A DNA stretch of 49,849 nt from an uncultured Clostridia bacterium (GCA_947628855.1 CANRBM010000004.1:1-49849); one strand, 5' to 3'. Counted from the first letter of the stretch, positions 8,348-16,876 are shown. Made by a program: numbers and translations. Notes: a model not told the origin generated them from the sequence alone.

Positions 8348-8833
8348 ATGGCTACGGAACAAGAACTCAAACAGGCGGCAAGCCTATTCAAGACCTTGTG
8401 CGATTATCTGGATGAAAATACATGGAACTACAAAAAGGCGGACGACTCTTTGGGCGTCACATTCGGCACAAAAGGAGACGATCTTCCCATACCAATCATC
8501 ATCAGGATCAACCCCGAGCTTATGGTGCTGTCTATATACGCCACAATGCCCTTCGAGATCCCCGAGGATATGCGCGTGCCTATGGTCGTCGCCGTCACGG
8601 CGGCTACGCACTGCATGGTGGACGGCGGTTTTGACTACGACGTCAAGTCGGGCAAGATACTGTTCAGGATCACATCCACCTTTCGCGAAAGCATAATCGG
8701 CAAAAAACTCATCGAGTATATGCTCGGCTGCGCTTGCGTGATGACAGACGAATTCAACGACAAGTTCTACAAAATGGTACAAGAAAAAATGTCCGCCGGC
8801 GAAATGCTGGATATGATCTATAAGGAGGCGTAA
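8348..8833 (+). CDS. YbjN-like (type III chaperone fold) small protein 1
   Basis: 161 residues; start at 8348 with AAAGGAG upstream. The protein begins with a helix (EQELKQAASLFKTLCDYLDE), then beta strands (LGVTFGTKGDDLPIPIIIRINPE...LSIYATMPFEIPED), and a C-terminal helical part. This layout is that of YbjN/type III secretion chaperone-like proteins. The recurring FDYDVKSGKILFRITSTFRESII matches the downstream paralogue's FNTDVRNGSTYFKLTTSYRDSII position by position. Probably cytoplasmic; a partner or adaptor of the AAA+ ATPase is inferred from operon position. No enzymatic motif is visible. Confidence 0.8.
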   Translation: MATEQELKQAASLFKTLCDYLDENTWNYKKADDSLGVTFGTKGDDLPIPIIIRINPELMVLSIYATMPFEIPEDMRVPMVVAVTAATHCMVDGGFDYDVKSGKILFRITSTFRESIIGKKLIEYMLGCACVMTDEFNDKFYKMVQEKMSAGEMLDMIYKEA

Positions 8834-8835
8834 CT

Positions 8836-9288
8836 ATGGCAAACAATATTTCCGCGACTATATACAGATATCTGTGCGAATTGTTTGACGGCAGAAATTA
8901 TAAGTACACCAAAAACGACGACGAGCTCCGCCTCGAGATCGTCATGGTCGGCGAGGACGAGCCTATGCGCTTCTACATCAACGTAGACGAGGCAAGGTCT
9001 CTCGTGATCTTCAGATCCTTCCTGCCCTTCAAATTCAAAGAGGACAAACGTATAGCGGGCGCTATCGCCGTATGCAATATCAACTATAATGTCTGCGACG
9101 GCTTGTTCAACACCGACGTGCGCAACGGCTCGACTTATTTCAAACTCACAACTTCCTATCGCGACAGCATAATCTCCAAAGCCGTGCTCGAGCAAATGTT
9201 CGAGCTCTCTTGCCAAATGGTCGATAAGTATAACGACCGCCTCGCCGCCGTCAACGACGGCACCCTCGACCCTAACGACATAGGTTGA
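8836..9288 (+). CDS. YbjN-like small protein 2, paralogue of the preceding gene
   Basis: 150 residues, starting 2 nt after the previous stop; its RBS (AAGGAGG) lies inside the preceding gene's 3' end, so translation is coupled. Same fold pattern as protein 1 (short N-terminal helix, VMVGEDEPMRFYINVDEA strand region, FKFKEDKR turn, C-terminal helices). Two diverged copies beside one ATPase suggest a heterodimeric partner, as type III-like chaperones commonly dimerise. A composite 3'-end repeat begins 8 nt after its stop. Confidence 0.8.
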   Translation: MANNISATIYRYLCELFDGRNYKYTKNDDELRLEIVMVGEDEPMRFYINVDEARSLVIFRSFLPFKFKEDKRIAGAIAVCNINYNVCDGLFNTDVRNGSTYFKLTTSYRDSIISKAVLEQMFELSCQMVDKYNDRLAAVNDGTLDPNDIG

Positions 9289-9295
9289 GTTTGTT

Positions 9296-9556
9296 TATGT
9301 GGGGTTCCACCCCACTCCCCGGCAAGGGACTTTGTCGCCCCCGCAGGGCTCCTCGCCCTGCATGCCCCAGGTGGGGCGCTGCCCCACACCCCGGCAAGGG
9401 ACTTCGTCCCCTGCACCCCAAGCTAAAAAGCGCGAATGTGGCTCTTTTTAAACCCCACAAAATCACTGCGTAATTTTGCGGGGACCCCTCACATCGCACA
9501 CATTCGCGCTTTTTGATTGTGTGTATGGTATGAATTCCTGCGTGAGAGCTTGATAT
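9296..9556 (+). repeat. Composite 3'-end repeat, copy A (with nested palindromic insertion)
   Basis: Begins 8 nt past the stop of the YbjN-like gene 2. Order: GTGGGG hairpin module, CGGCAAGGGACTT module (both doubled), CTGCACCCCAAGCT, then the terminator-like stem AAAAAGCGCGAATGTG (9425-9440)/CACATTCGCGCTTTTT (9499-9514), GATTGTGTGTATG, CCTGCGTGAGAGCTTGATAT. The stem's loop holds a complete palindromic element (9452-9488), whereas other copies have a short loop, so the element entered after the repeat was formed. Confidence 0.85.
9452..9488. repeat. Palindromic element inserted in the hairpin loop of copy A
   Basis: ACCCCACAAAATCACTGCG then TAATTTTGCGGGGACCCC: imperfect palindrome with ends CCCCACAAAAT/ATTTTGCGGGG. 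Near-identical copies lie at 6034-6071, 12745-12782, 17697-17734 and 49344-49381. Confidence 0.85.
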
Positions 9557-9790
9557 TAGCGTCACGCATAGTCCAAGATTTTTACTATAAAACAGGGAGA
9601 TGTTTCGACTTCGCTGCGCTCCGCTCAACATGACATCAAGAATAAACCTGTCATTTCGAGCGTAGTCGAGAAATCCCCTAGTTGCACCCCCGCCCTCACT
9701 GGGTAGTTAGCGTGAAACCGCTTGCTCCGCGAAGTCGCTCGGACAAAGCGTCCGCCCGTGTATTAAAACGCTCGGACAATGCTAACATGA
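9557..9790. repeat. Dispersed repeat fragments between copies A and B
   Basis: Contains the family GATGTTTCGACTTCGCTGCG...CAACATGACATC and TGTCATTTCGAGCGTAGTCG followed by AGAAATCCCC (9592-9680). A second type, CCGCCCTCACTGGGTAGTTA...CCGCTTGCTCCGCGAAGTCG then CTCGGACAAAG (about 9691-9750), is also seen near 33252 and 49447. No gene. Confidence 0.75.
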
Positions 9791-9932
9791 ATATAAAGCT
9801 CACACGCAGGAGTTTAGCACTTGCATACAATCAAAAAACGCGAGCGACGGCAAGTATTTGCCTAGCTCGCACCTTTAGCTTGGGGTGCAGGGGGTGAAAC
9901 CCCTTGCCGAGGTGTGGGGCAGCGCCCCACAT
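9791..9932 (-). repeat. Composite 3'-end repeat, copy B
   Basis: Reads on the minus strand and begins 14 nt after the stop of the DUF2804 gene: TGTGGGGCGCTGCCCCACA hairpin, CTCGGCAAGGGG...CCCCTGCACCCCAAGCT, hairpin GCGAGC..GGCAA/TTGCC..GCTCGC with a T run, TTGTATGCAA, CTCCTGCGTG, ending AGCTTTATAT. Same polarity relative to its gene as the other five copies. Confidence 0.85.
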
Positions 9933-9946
9933 AAGTAATACGGGGC

Positions 9947-11056
9947 TTACATGCGAGTGGTTTTGTCCTCGCCTATGCCGATCATGCCGTCGAGCTGATA
10001 TTTTTTGCCGTTGGTGTCGGTGATATAGCCTTTGAGGGTGCCGAACGGGAGCGCATAATAGCAGTCGATGACAAGGGCGTGGATGGGCATATAAAAGACT
10101 TGGTTTATGGTGAATGTGACGTCCACAAGTCCTTTGCCCAACTCGTCGGTGACGTGCCATTCTTTCGCCTTTTTCTTGCCGTCCTTGTGCGTAAAGACGA
10201 CGGGGGGCATGGGATAGGACTCGTTTTCGAGCCAAATGACGTTTTCGTTGTATTGAGGTTGGTCTACGGACTGGTTTCTTGTGAGGTTGAAGGCGAAATA
10301 CTTCTCCTCGCCGTCGATTTTGAGCTTGCCCATTGATGTCAGCCAATCGTAGTGCGCGTGGAAGGGATAGAAACCCTTGTGATCGTCGATTATGCCGACG
10401 GAGCGCTCGTTTGTGGCGTAGCGCTTGCCGTTGATGTCGATGTAGCCTGTGGCTTTGAAGAAATCCTTCTCGCTGTACAGCGCGTTGCGATAGGAGCCGT
10501 CCTTGTTCTTGGCGAGGGGCATGACTCCGTTTGCGAGGGGAGCCAATCTCTCAAATTTGATGTCTATGGCAAACTCTCCGTTTTTGCCTTTTGTAAAGCC
10601 TTTCGCGCAGGCTTTGCCGTTCATAAAGTCGTTTTCTATTTTATATTCGCTCTTTTTGGTCTTGCAGTAGCAGTAGTCGTTGACAAGCTGCGACGCGACG
10701 CGGACGTTCTTTTTGGATGCGATGTTGCGCCAGCTGTACACCTTGTCCTCCGCCTTGTCGTACCATACGAAGATGGAAAAGCGGATCGCGCCTATTTTGT
10801 ACACCGCGCTTATAAGCGCGCCTTCGTCCATGCCTACCTCGAAAGCCTCCCACTCCGTAAGTCTGCTGCCTATAAGGAAGTCGGGCATACGCGGTCCGCA
10901 AGGCTTGTGCGTCTCAAGCAAATTTATGTTTTGCCAAGGCGCGTCAAAAGTGCCAAAATGTACTTGCCCGTCCTCAACGATGCTGTTTGGCGTCGAGACG
11001 GGTTTTCGCGTCGGATGTATATAATCCGCTTGCTTTTTCTCTTTCAAATCGCTCAT
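9947..11056 (-). CDS. DUF2804 family protein
   Basis: 369 residues, start at 11056 with GGGGGAG 5-10 nt upstream; a longer start upstream has no RBS. The sequence fits DUF2804, a family of about 330-380-residue proteins with a beta-rich lipocalin-like architecture and no established function. Visible features: KPCGPRMPDFLIGSRLTEWEAF near the N-terminus, repeated beta strands such as YKIGAIRFSIFVWYDK, and the C-terminal PFGTLKGYITDTNGKKY. There is no signal peptide or membrane segment, so probably cytoplasmic. It is transcribed divergently from the ferritin-like gene, with about 160 bp between the start codons. Confidence 0.8.
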   Translation of the reverse strand: MSDLKEKKQADYIHPTRKPVSTPNSIVEDGQVHFGTFDAPWQNINLLETHKPCGPRMPDFLIGSRLTEWEAFEVGMDEGALISAVYKIGAIRFSIFVWYDKAEDKVYSWRNIASKKNVRVASQLVNDYCYCKTKKSEYKIENDFMNGKACAKGFTKGKNGEFAIDIKFERLAPLANGVMPLAKNKDGSYRNALYSEKDFFKATGYIDINGKRYATNERSVGIIDDHKGFYPFHAHYDWLTSMGKLKIDGEEKYFAFNLTRNQSVDQPQYNENVIWLENESYPMPPVVFTHKDGKKKAKEWHVTDELGKGLVDVTFTINQVFYMPIHALVIDCYYALPFGTLKGYITDTNGKKYQLDGMIGIGEDKTTRM

Positions 11057-11216
11057 ATTTTCTCCCCCGAGCAAACAATGGGTTGCTGCCACATGCTGTG
11101 CTCATTCTTATTAATATATAGTTTAACACAACACTTTGCGCCTAGCAATACATTTTTTCACAAGTGTATAAAAAAATCATGCGCGTCAATAATTTTTTCA
11201 AAAGGAGAAATATATT

Positions 11217-12470
11217 ATGTCTTTCAATCCATTCAATGAGACCCCCGAAAGAAGTGAAAAACTGTTTTTCGACTTCAAGAACATCTATCCCGAAAGCTAT
11301 CTCAAGGACAGCACGGATCCATTCACAAAGACGCGCGTCATTTTGATGAACGGCACGGAATACGAGGCGGTGTGGTATTCGCACCAATTCTCCCGCCACT
11401 GCAAGAACAACGACTTGCGCCGCGAGTTGGAATTTGTAAGACGCAGCGAGCAGATGCAACAAAAAAAGATCGCCTGCCTCAAACCTAAGGACGAGGGCGT
11501 GCTCGAGACCACTATCGCATATGAACAGCTCGCCGTCGAACTCACCGCCATACTTGCTCAGCGCGAACCCGATAAGCATGTCAAGGCGGCGCTCGACTTC
11601 GCCCTGCTCGAGGACTTCGACCACCTGTATCGCTATGCGGACCTTCTCGATATGGAACAAGGCATACAGGCGGACAAGCTCGTCGGCGGCTACACGGAGA
11701 TAACCCCGGGGCGCCCCACGCTCGCGCATCCGCGCCATCCCTACGACGAAATACGCAAGCCCGTCAATTTCAAAAAGTGCGCGCCTATCACAAAGCTCGA
11801 CGTCGCCATAATCACCGCCGCGGAACAGCAGACGATGAACTACTATATGAATCAGTGCGCCTTCTACGAGAGCGACCTCGGGCGCAGGCTGTATCAAGAG
11901 ATCGCGCTCGTCGAGGAGGAGCACGTCACACAATACGGCTCGCTCATGGACGTAAACGAGGGTTGGCTGGAATGCTGGCTCAATCACGAGTACACCGAGT
12001 GCTATCTCTATTACTCCTGCTGGCAGGACGAGACGGACAAGAAGATCAAAAAGCTGTGGGAACAATGCTTGCTTCAAGAGATCGCGCACCTTCATCTCGC
12101 CGCCGACGCCCTCAAACGCTACGGCAAAAAGGAGTGGCAAGAAGTCATCCCCGACGGCAATTTCCCCGAGCTCATCCGCTTCTCGCCACAGGAAAAATAT
12201 ATCCGAAAAGTGCTCGCCGAGACCGTTGAAAATACCGCGCTCAGAGAGGGCTATATCAACGTCAACGAGCTTGGCAGCGACGCGGACTTCTTCGCCTTCC
12301 AAAAACTCGCCATAGGCAACGAAAAACTCGCCCCAAGTCATCAAGTCATCCGCGCGCATATCGACCGTACGGGCATGGACTATCGCGCCGAACACGCCGA
12401 AAATCCCGTCCCCTCCCTCCGTAACAGAACGGACGACAACATCCATTTGGGCCGTACCCATAGGAAGTGA
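11217..12470 (+). CDS. Ferritin-like (predicted diiron) protein, duplicated helix pattern
   Basis: 417 residues with RBS AAAAGGAGAAATATATT. I do not recognise a named family, but several helices carry ferritin-like ligand patterns: TTIAYEQLAVELTAI, FALLEDFDHLYRYADLL, TAAEQQTMNYYMN, IALVEEEHVTQYGSLMD, WLECWLNHEYTECYLYY and LLQEIAHLHLAADAL. The Glu/His spacing (ExxH in EEEHV, E..HLH near the end) repeats, suggesting two ferritin-like halves or one bundle with extra helices. It would be a cytoplasmic diiron oxidase or iron-handling protein. Its neighbours further on include rubrerythrin and flavodiiron genes, which fits an oxidative-stress role, but this is inference. A composite 3'-end repeat follows 6 nt after the stop. 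Confidence 0.75.
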   Translation: MSFNPFNETPERSEKLFFDFKNIYPESYLKDSTDPFTKTRVILMNGTEYEAVWYSHQFSRHCKNNDLRRELEFVRRSEQMQQKKIACLKPKDEGVLETTIAYEQLAVELTAILAQREPDKHVKAALDFALLEDFDHLYRYADLLDMEQGIQADKLVGGYTEITPGRPTLAHPRHPYDEIRKPVNFKKCAPITKLDVAIITAAEQQTMNYYMNQCAFYESDLGRRLYQEIALVEEEHVTQYGSLMDVNEGWLECWLNHEYTECYLYYSCWQDETDKKIKKLWEQCLLQEIAHLHLAADALKRYGKKEWQEVIPDGNFPELIRFSPQEKYIRKVLAETVENTALREGYINVNELGSDADFFAFQKLAIGNEKLAPSHQVIRAHIDRTGMDYRAEHAENPVPSLRNRTDDNIHLGRTHRK

Positions 12471-12476
12471 TGTCTT

Positions 12477-12693
12477 TGTGAGCTACGCGCCCACTCCTCG
12501 GCAAGGGACTTCGTCGCCCCATGCAGGGCTGCTCGCCCCGCCGCCCCATGCGGGGTTCCACCCCGCGCCCCGGCAAGGGACTTCGTCCCCCTGCACCCCA
12601 AGCTAAAAACGCGCGAACGTCGTGACTTTCGTCACTTGTTCGCGCGTTTTTGATTGTGTGTATGGTATGAACTCCAGCGTGATAGCTTGATTT
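12477..12693 (+). repeat. Composite 3'-end repeat, copy C
   Basis: Begins about 6 nt after the ferritin-like gene: TGTGAGCTACGCGCCCACTC, CGGCAAGGGACTTCGTC module (twice, with extra GC-rich hairpins between), CCTGCACCCCAAGCT, then stem AAAACGCGCGAAC with inner GTGAC/GTCAC and GTTCGCGCGTTTTT, then GATTGTGTGTATGGTATGAA and GATAGCTTGAT. Confidence 0.85.
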
Positions 12694-12744
12694 TTACGTT
12701 TACCGTGTCCGCGCGATTAACGTAACCTTTGTCCGAGCGTAATC

Positions 12745-12782
12745 GGGGTCCCCGCAAAATTGCGCAGTAATTTTGCGGGGTA
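12745..12782. repeat. Palindromic element, reverse orientation
   Basis: GGGGTCCCCGCAAAATTGCG then CAGTAATTTTGCGGGGTA. It ends 4 bp before the -35 box of the flavodiiron gene, so it may insulate that promoter from upstream transcription. Confidence 0.8.
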
Positions 12783-12785
12783 GGC

Positions 12786-12814
12786 TTGTAAACGGCGGAG
12801 TTGTATGGTATAAT
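12786..12814 (+). promoter_or_regulatory. Promoter of the flavodiiron protein gene
   Basis: TTGTAA (12786-12791), 17 bp, TATAAT (12809-12814); RBS CGGAGG at about 12839 before the ATG at 12850. Confidence 0.75.
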
Positions 12815-12849
12815 GTCAAATCGGAAAAAAAACTTTTTCGGAGGTATAT

Positions 12850-14640
12850 ATGTTCATCACAAACGACATCAAATACGTCGGCGTAAACGATCGCGACATC
12901 GACCTGTTTGAGGGGCAATACGTCGTGGAAAACGGCATGGCGTACAACTCCTACGTCATAGTTGACAAGAAGATAGCTGTGTTTGACACGGTAGACAGGC
13001 GCTTCGGCGACAAGTGGCTTGCAAACATCAAGGGCGCGCTTGGCGCAAAGGCTCCGGACTTCCTCATCGTCCAGCACATGGAGCCTGACCACTCCGCGAA
13101 TATCGCGCTGTTTATGGCGAAATATCCGACGGCTACGATAGTTTCATCCGCGAAGGCGTTCAAGATGATGGGACAATTTTTCGGCACGGAATTTGAAAAT
13201 CGCCGCATAGTCGTGGGCGAGGGCGATACGCTCTCCCTCGGCGAGCACGAGCTCACGTTTGTGACTGCGCCCATGGTGCATTGGCCGGAGGTCATCGTCA
13301 CCTACGACAGCAAGGATAAGGTGCTGTTTTCGGCAGATGGGTTCGGAAAATTCGGCGCGTTGGACGCGGACGAGGACTGGGCTTGCGAGGCGAGAAGATA
13401 CTATATCGGCATAGTCGGCAAGTACGGCGCGCAGGTGCAGGCGCTCTTGAAAAAGGCGGCAGGTCTGGACATACAGATCATCTGCCCTCTTCACGGTCCC
13501 GTACTCAGCGAGAACCTCGGCTACTATCTCAACCTCTACAACATATGGTCATCCTACGGCGTGGAGTCGGACGGCATAATGATCGCCTACACATCAGTCT
13601 ACGGACATACGAAAGCGGCGGTGGAGAAACTTGCTGGGAAATTGAAGGAAAAGGGCTGCCCCAAAGTCGTCGTCACCGACCTCGCGCGCGAGGATATGGC
13701 GGAGGCTGTCGAGGACGCCTTCAGATATGGCAAACTCGTGCTTGCGACAACTACATACAATGCGGAGATATTCCCCTTCATGCGCGAGTTCATCAACCAT
13801 CTCACGGAGCGCAACTTCCAAAACAGGCACATCGCTTTCATCGAAAACGGCAGCTGGGCGCCAATGGCTACGCGCGTTATGAAGGGCTTGCTTGAGGGCT
13901 GCAAAAACTTGACTTATGCGGAGCATAACGTGCGCATACTTTCCGCCCTCAACGCGGAGAGCGAGGCGCAACTTGAGGCGCTTGCTACGGAGCTTTGCTG
14001 CGACTATATAGCGCGCGGCGCGGACGCGGACAAATTCGATTTGAAGGCGCTGTTCAACATCGGCTACGGGCTGTACGTGGTCACCTCCCGCGACGGCGCA
14101 AAGGACAACGGCCTCATCGTAAACACCGTGACGCAGCTCACAAATACGCCAAACCGCATAGGCGTCACAATAAACAAGGCAAACCTCTCACATGACATCA
14201 TCAAAAAGACGGGAGTGCTCAACGTCAACTGCCTCTCCGTCGAGGCGCCCTTCAAGGTGTTTGAGAATTTCGGCTTCAGAAGCGGCAGGGATTGCAATAA
14301 GTTTGCAGACTGCGAGGAAATACTGCGCTCTGACAACGGTCTCATCTTCCTGCCCCGCTACATCAACTCCTTCATGTCCCTCAAGGTGGAGAGCACGGTG
14401 GACCTCGACACGCATACCATGTTTGTGTGCACCGTCACGGAGTCGCGCGTCATCTCCCCCGTCGAGACAATGACCTACAACTACTATCAGCAGAACGTCA
14501 AACCCCGCCCTAAGACCGAAAACAAGAAGGGCTGGGTGTGCAAGGTGTGCGGCTACGTCTACGAGGGCGACGAGCTCCCCGAGGACTTCGTCTGCCCCCT
14601 CTGCAAGCACGGCGCAAGCGACTTTGAGAGGATACAATAA
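12850..14640 (+). CDS. Flavodiiron protein fused to flavin reductase and rubredoxin domains
   Basis: 596 residues, cytoplasmic. Flavodiiron proteins reduce O2 (to water) and/or NO in anaerobes. Domain order: metallo-beta-lactamase-like diiron domain (1-245) with ligands His76, Glu78, Asp80 and His81 (HMEPDHSAN), His144 (MVHWPE), Asp163 and His215 (CPLHGP); flavodoxin domain (about 255-395, IAYTSVYGHTKAA binding FMN); flavin reductase-like domain (about 400-550, VVTSRDGAKDNGLIVNTV); and C-terminal rubredoxin (CKVCGYVY...CPLCKHG). The full electron chain from flavin reductase through rubredoxin to the diiron site thus lies in one polypeptide, an uncommon domain combination. It has its own promoter and a strong terminator. 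Confidence 0.95.
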   Translation: MFITNDIKYVGVNDRDIDLFEGQYVVENGMAYNSYVIVDKKIAVFDTVDRRFGDKWLANIKGALGAKAPDFLIVQHMEPDHSANIALFMAKYPTATIVSSAKAFKMMGQFFGTEFENRRIVVGEGDTLSLGEHELTFVTAPMVHWPEVIVTYDSKDKVLFSADGFGKFGALDADEDWACEARRYYIGIVGKYGAQVQALLKKAAGLDIQIICPLHGPVLSENLGYYLNLYNIWSSYGVESDGIMIAYTSVYGHTKAAVEKLAGKLKEKGCPKVVVTDLAREDMAEAVEDAFRYGKLVLATTTYNAEIFPFMREFINHLTERNFQNRHIAFIENGSWAPMATRVMKGLLEGCKNLTYAEHNVRILSALNAESEAQLEALATELCCDYIARGADADKFDLKALFNIGYGLYVVTSRDGAKDNGLIVNTVTQLTNTPNRIGVTINKANLSHDIIKKTGVLNVNCLSVEAPFKVFENFGFRSGRDCNKFADCEEILRSDNGLIFLPRYINSFMSLKVESTVDLDTHTMFVCTVTESRVISPVETMTYNYYQQNVKPRPKTENKKGWVCKVCGYVYEGDELPEDFVCPLCKHGASDFERIQ

Positions 14641-14691
14641 AACATAACTCTCTGTCAAAAGCGACAAGTAAAATTAAAGACTGATTTATTC

Positions 14692-14728
14692 AAAAGGCTT
14701 GTGCTTAACGCTCAAGCCTTTTCTTTTT
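14692..14728 (+). terminator. Terminator after the flavodiiron gene
   Basis: AAAAGGCTTG (14692-14701) pairs with CAAGCCTTTT (14713-14722), followed by CTTTTTAT. It lies between convergent genes and may also serve uppP on the minus strand. Confidence 0.85.
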
Positions 14729-14759
14729 ATATTAACATTTTATATTTTTTGACCCATAG

Positions 14760-15542
14760 CTATATTTTGACGCCGAAGAGCGGGAGCAAGGTCACGGCTA
14801 TGCCGAGAAGGAGGGTGTAGGCGGCAAAGGGCATGAGTGTGTGATTTTTGACGAGCTTGAGGAAGAGGGTTATTGCGGCAAGACCCGACAAAAACGCCGC
14901 CGCGACGCCTACGAGCATGGGCAGCCAGCCTACGTCGAGGGTCACGCCGCCCCTCATTATGTCCACGCCTTCCATGAGCGCGGAGCCTACTATTATGGGC
15001 ACGGACAGCAAGAATGAGAAGTCAGCCGCCTCGCTCCTGTCTACGCCCGAGAGGGTCATCGCGGACACCGTAGCGCCGCTGCGCGATACGCCCGGCAAAA
15101 CGGCTATACCTTGCAAAACGCCTGTTAATATACTTATTTTGGGTGTAAGAAGTGCCGTTTTGGTCGGTTTAAGTTTTTCGCCCGCAAACAACAGGCATGC
15201 CGTAAGCACGAATCCGAAGCCCAAAAGTTTGCCATCCAAAAGCGCGGGCGCGGCGAATTTGAACACGAGCGCAATGAGGACCGTAGGCACGCAAGCGATC
15301 AAAATATAGCCCGTCGTCTTTTGCAGGGGGTGCCGCGCCAGCTCCCATATCCGCTTGCGCATCGCGATGAGCACCGCAACAAGAGTGCCGACGTGCACCG
15401 CTATATTGAAGGGCAGGCTTGCGCATCCTATCCCCAACTTTTCAAGCAGCAGCAGGTGTCCCGATGACGATATGGGCAAAAACTCGCTCGCCCCCTGCAC
15501 TATCCCGAGTATCAACGCCTCCCACCATGTCATAAGCCGCAC
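14760..15542 (-). CDS. uppP: Undecaprenyl-diphosphatase (UppP/BacA)
   Basis: About 257-260 residues (GTG at 15542 or ATG at 15533; no decisive RBS for either). This integral membrane enzyme dephosphorylates undecaprenyl diphosphate to recycle the lipid carrier for peptidoglycan synthesis and gives bacitracin tolerance. Both family signatures are present: GASEFLPISSSGHL near the N-terminus (with the catalytic Glu) and LPGVSRSGATVSA in the middle. At least seven hydrophobic segments are visible, the usual topology and length. It is divergent from ychF with about 100 bp between start codons. Confidence 0.95.
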   Translation of the reverse strand: MRLMTWWEALILGIVQGASEFLPISSSGHLLLLEKLGIGCASLPFNIAVHVGTLVAVLIAMRKRIWELARHPLQKTTGYILIACVPTVLIALVFKFAAPALLDGKLLGFGFVLTACLLFAGEKLKPTKTALLTPKISILTGVLQGIAVLPGVSRSGATVSAMTLSGVDRSEAADFSFLLSVPIIVGSALMEGVDIMRGGVTLDVGWLPMLVGVAAAFLSGLAAITLFLKLVKNHTLMPFAAYTLLLGIAVTLLPLFGVKI

Positions 15543-15559
15543 AAAAGCGAATTTTCCGC

Positions 15560-15588
15560 TTTACTATTCTCCCCATTTTGTTTATAAT
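15560..15588 (+). promoter_or_regulatory. Promoter of ychF
   Basis: TTTACT (15560-15565), 17 bp, TATAAT (15583-15588). Confidence 0.7.
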
Positions 15589-15640
15589 ACCAATAGATAT
15601 TCTCACTTTCGCGCTTTTAGACCAAAAGCAAAGGAGCATT

Positions 15641-16723
15641 ATGAAACTCGGAGTTGTCGGATTGCCGAATGTAGGCAAAAGTACGCTGTTCAACGCGATC
15701 ACAAAGGCGGGTGCGCAGGCGGCAAACTATCCCTTTTGCACAATAGAGCCCAACGTGGGCGTAGTCGCCGTCCCCGACGAGAGGCTTGAAAAGCTCGCCG
15801 CCCTCTACGACAGCAAAAAGATAACCTATACCACGCTTGAATTTGTGGATATCGCGGGACTCGTCAAGGGCGCAAGCCGAGGCGAAGGGTTGGGCAATAA
15901 ATTCCTGTCCCATATACGCGAAGTGGACGCAATCGTGCACGTGGTGCGCTGTTTCGACGACGAAAATATTACGCACGTGGACGGAAGCGTGAATCCCGCC
16001 CGCGACATAGATACTATCGACCTCGAGCTCATCTTCGCCGACCTCGAGACCCTCGACCGCCGTATGACAAAAGCGCTCAGCATGGTCAAAGCGGACAAAA
16101 AATATCAAGAGGACATCGACCGACTGAACATAATGAAACAATGCCTCGAGGCGGGCAAGCGCCTCAGCTCCCTCAAAGTGGACGAGGAGTTCAAGGCGTT
16201 CATAGACGCGCAATTTTTGCTCACGTCCAAACCCGTCATCTATGTCGCCAACACGGACGAGGCGGGTATCGCGGGCAACGCCTACACCGCCGAAGTACAG
16301 CGCATCGCCGCCACGGAAGGCAGCGAGTGTATTGTGCTTTGCGCTAAGCTCGAAGAGGACCTCTCCGCCCTCGCCGACGACGAGCGCGCTATGTTTATGG
16401 AAGAATACGGTCTTTCGGAGAGCGGTCTCGACCGCCTTGTCAAGGCGTCATACAAACTGCTCGGTCTCATAAGCTATCTCACCGCGGGCGAAAAGGAAAC
16501 GCGCGCCTGGACTATCGTCAAGGGCACAAAAGCTCCCGAGGCAGCAGGCAAGATACACAGCGATTTCGAGCGCGGCTTTATCCGCGCCGAGATCGTGGAC
16601 TACGATACCCTGCTCGAGTGCGGCTCCTTCAACGCCGCCAAAGACAAAGGCAAAGTCCGCAGCGAAGGCAAAGACTACGTCATGCAGGAAGGCGACGTCG
16701 TCCTCTTCCGCATAAACGTGTGA
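15641..16723 (+). CDS. ychF: Redox-regulated ATPase YchF (Obg-like, OLA1 family)
   Basis: 360 residues; the start at 15641 follows AAGGAG and puts the G1 loop at the N-terminus, whereas the ORF opens 63 nt earlier. Motifs: GLPNVGKST (G1), switch region with [27 protein letters not shown] (G3), and YVANTDE at the G4 position, where YchF departs from NKxD and prefers ATP. C-terminal TGS-like domain: [29 protein letters not shown]. YchF is a ribosome-associated ATPase implicated in stress responses. A composite 3'-end repeat begins 6 nt after the stop. Confidence 0.97.
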   Translation: MKLGVVGLPNVGKSTLFNAITKAGAQAANYPFCTIEPNVGVVAVPDERLEKLAALYDSKKITYTTLEFVDIAGLVKGASRGEGLGNKFLSHIREVDAIVHVVRCFDDENITHVDGSVNPARDIDTIDLELIFADLETLDRRMTKALSMVKADKKYQEDIDRLNIMKQCLEAGKRLSSLKVDEEFKAFIDAQFLLTSKPVIYVANTDEAGIAGNAYTAEVQRIAATEGSECIVLCAKLEEDLSALADDERAMFMEEYGLSESGLDRLVKASYKLLGLISYLTAGEKETRAWTIVKGTKAPEAAGKIHSDFERGFIRAEIVDYDTLLECGSFNAAKDKGKVRSEGKDYVMQEGDVVLFRINV

Positions 16724-16728
16724 TGAGT

Positions 16729-16876
16729 TATGTGGGCTACTCGCCCACGCCTCGGCAAGGGACTTCGTCCCCTGCACCCCAAGCTAAAAACGCGCAAACG
16801 TCGGCACTTTCGTGCCTAGTTTGCGCGTTTTGATTTGTATGCAATGTCCAAAACTCATGCGGGTGAGAGCTTGATA
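16729..16876 (+). repeat. Composite 3'-end repeat, copy D (simplest copy)
   Basis: Begins 6 nt after the ychF stop: TATGTGGGCTACTCGCCCAC hairpin, CCTCGGCAAGGGACTTCG, TCCCCTGCACCCCAAGCT, stem AAAACGCGCAAAC (16787-16799)/GTTTGCGCGTTTT (16819-16831) with inner GGCAC/GTGCC, then GATTTGTATGCAA, AACTCATGCGGGTG, AGAGCTTGATA. Single modules and a short loop make it the best template for a consensus. Confidence 0.88.
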
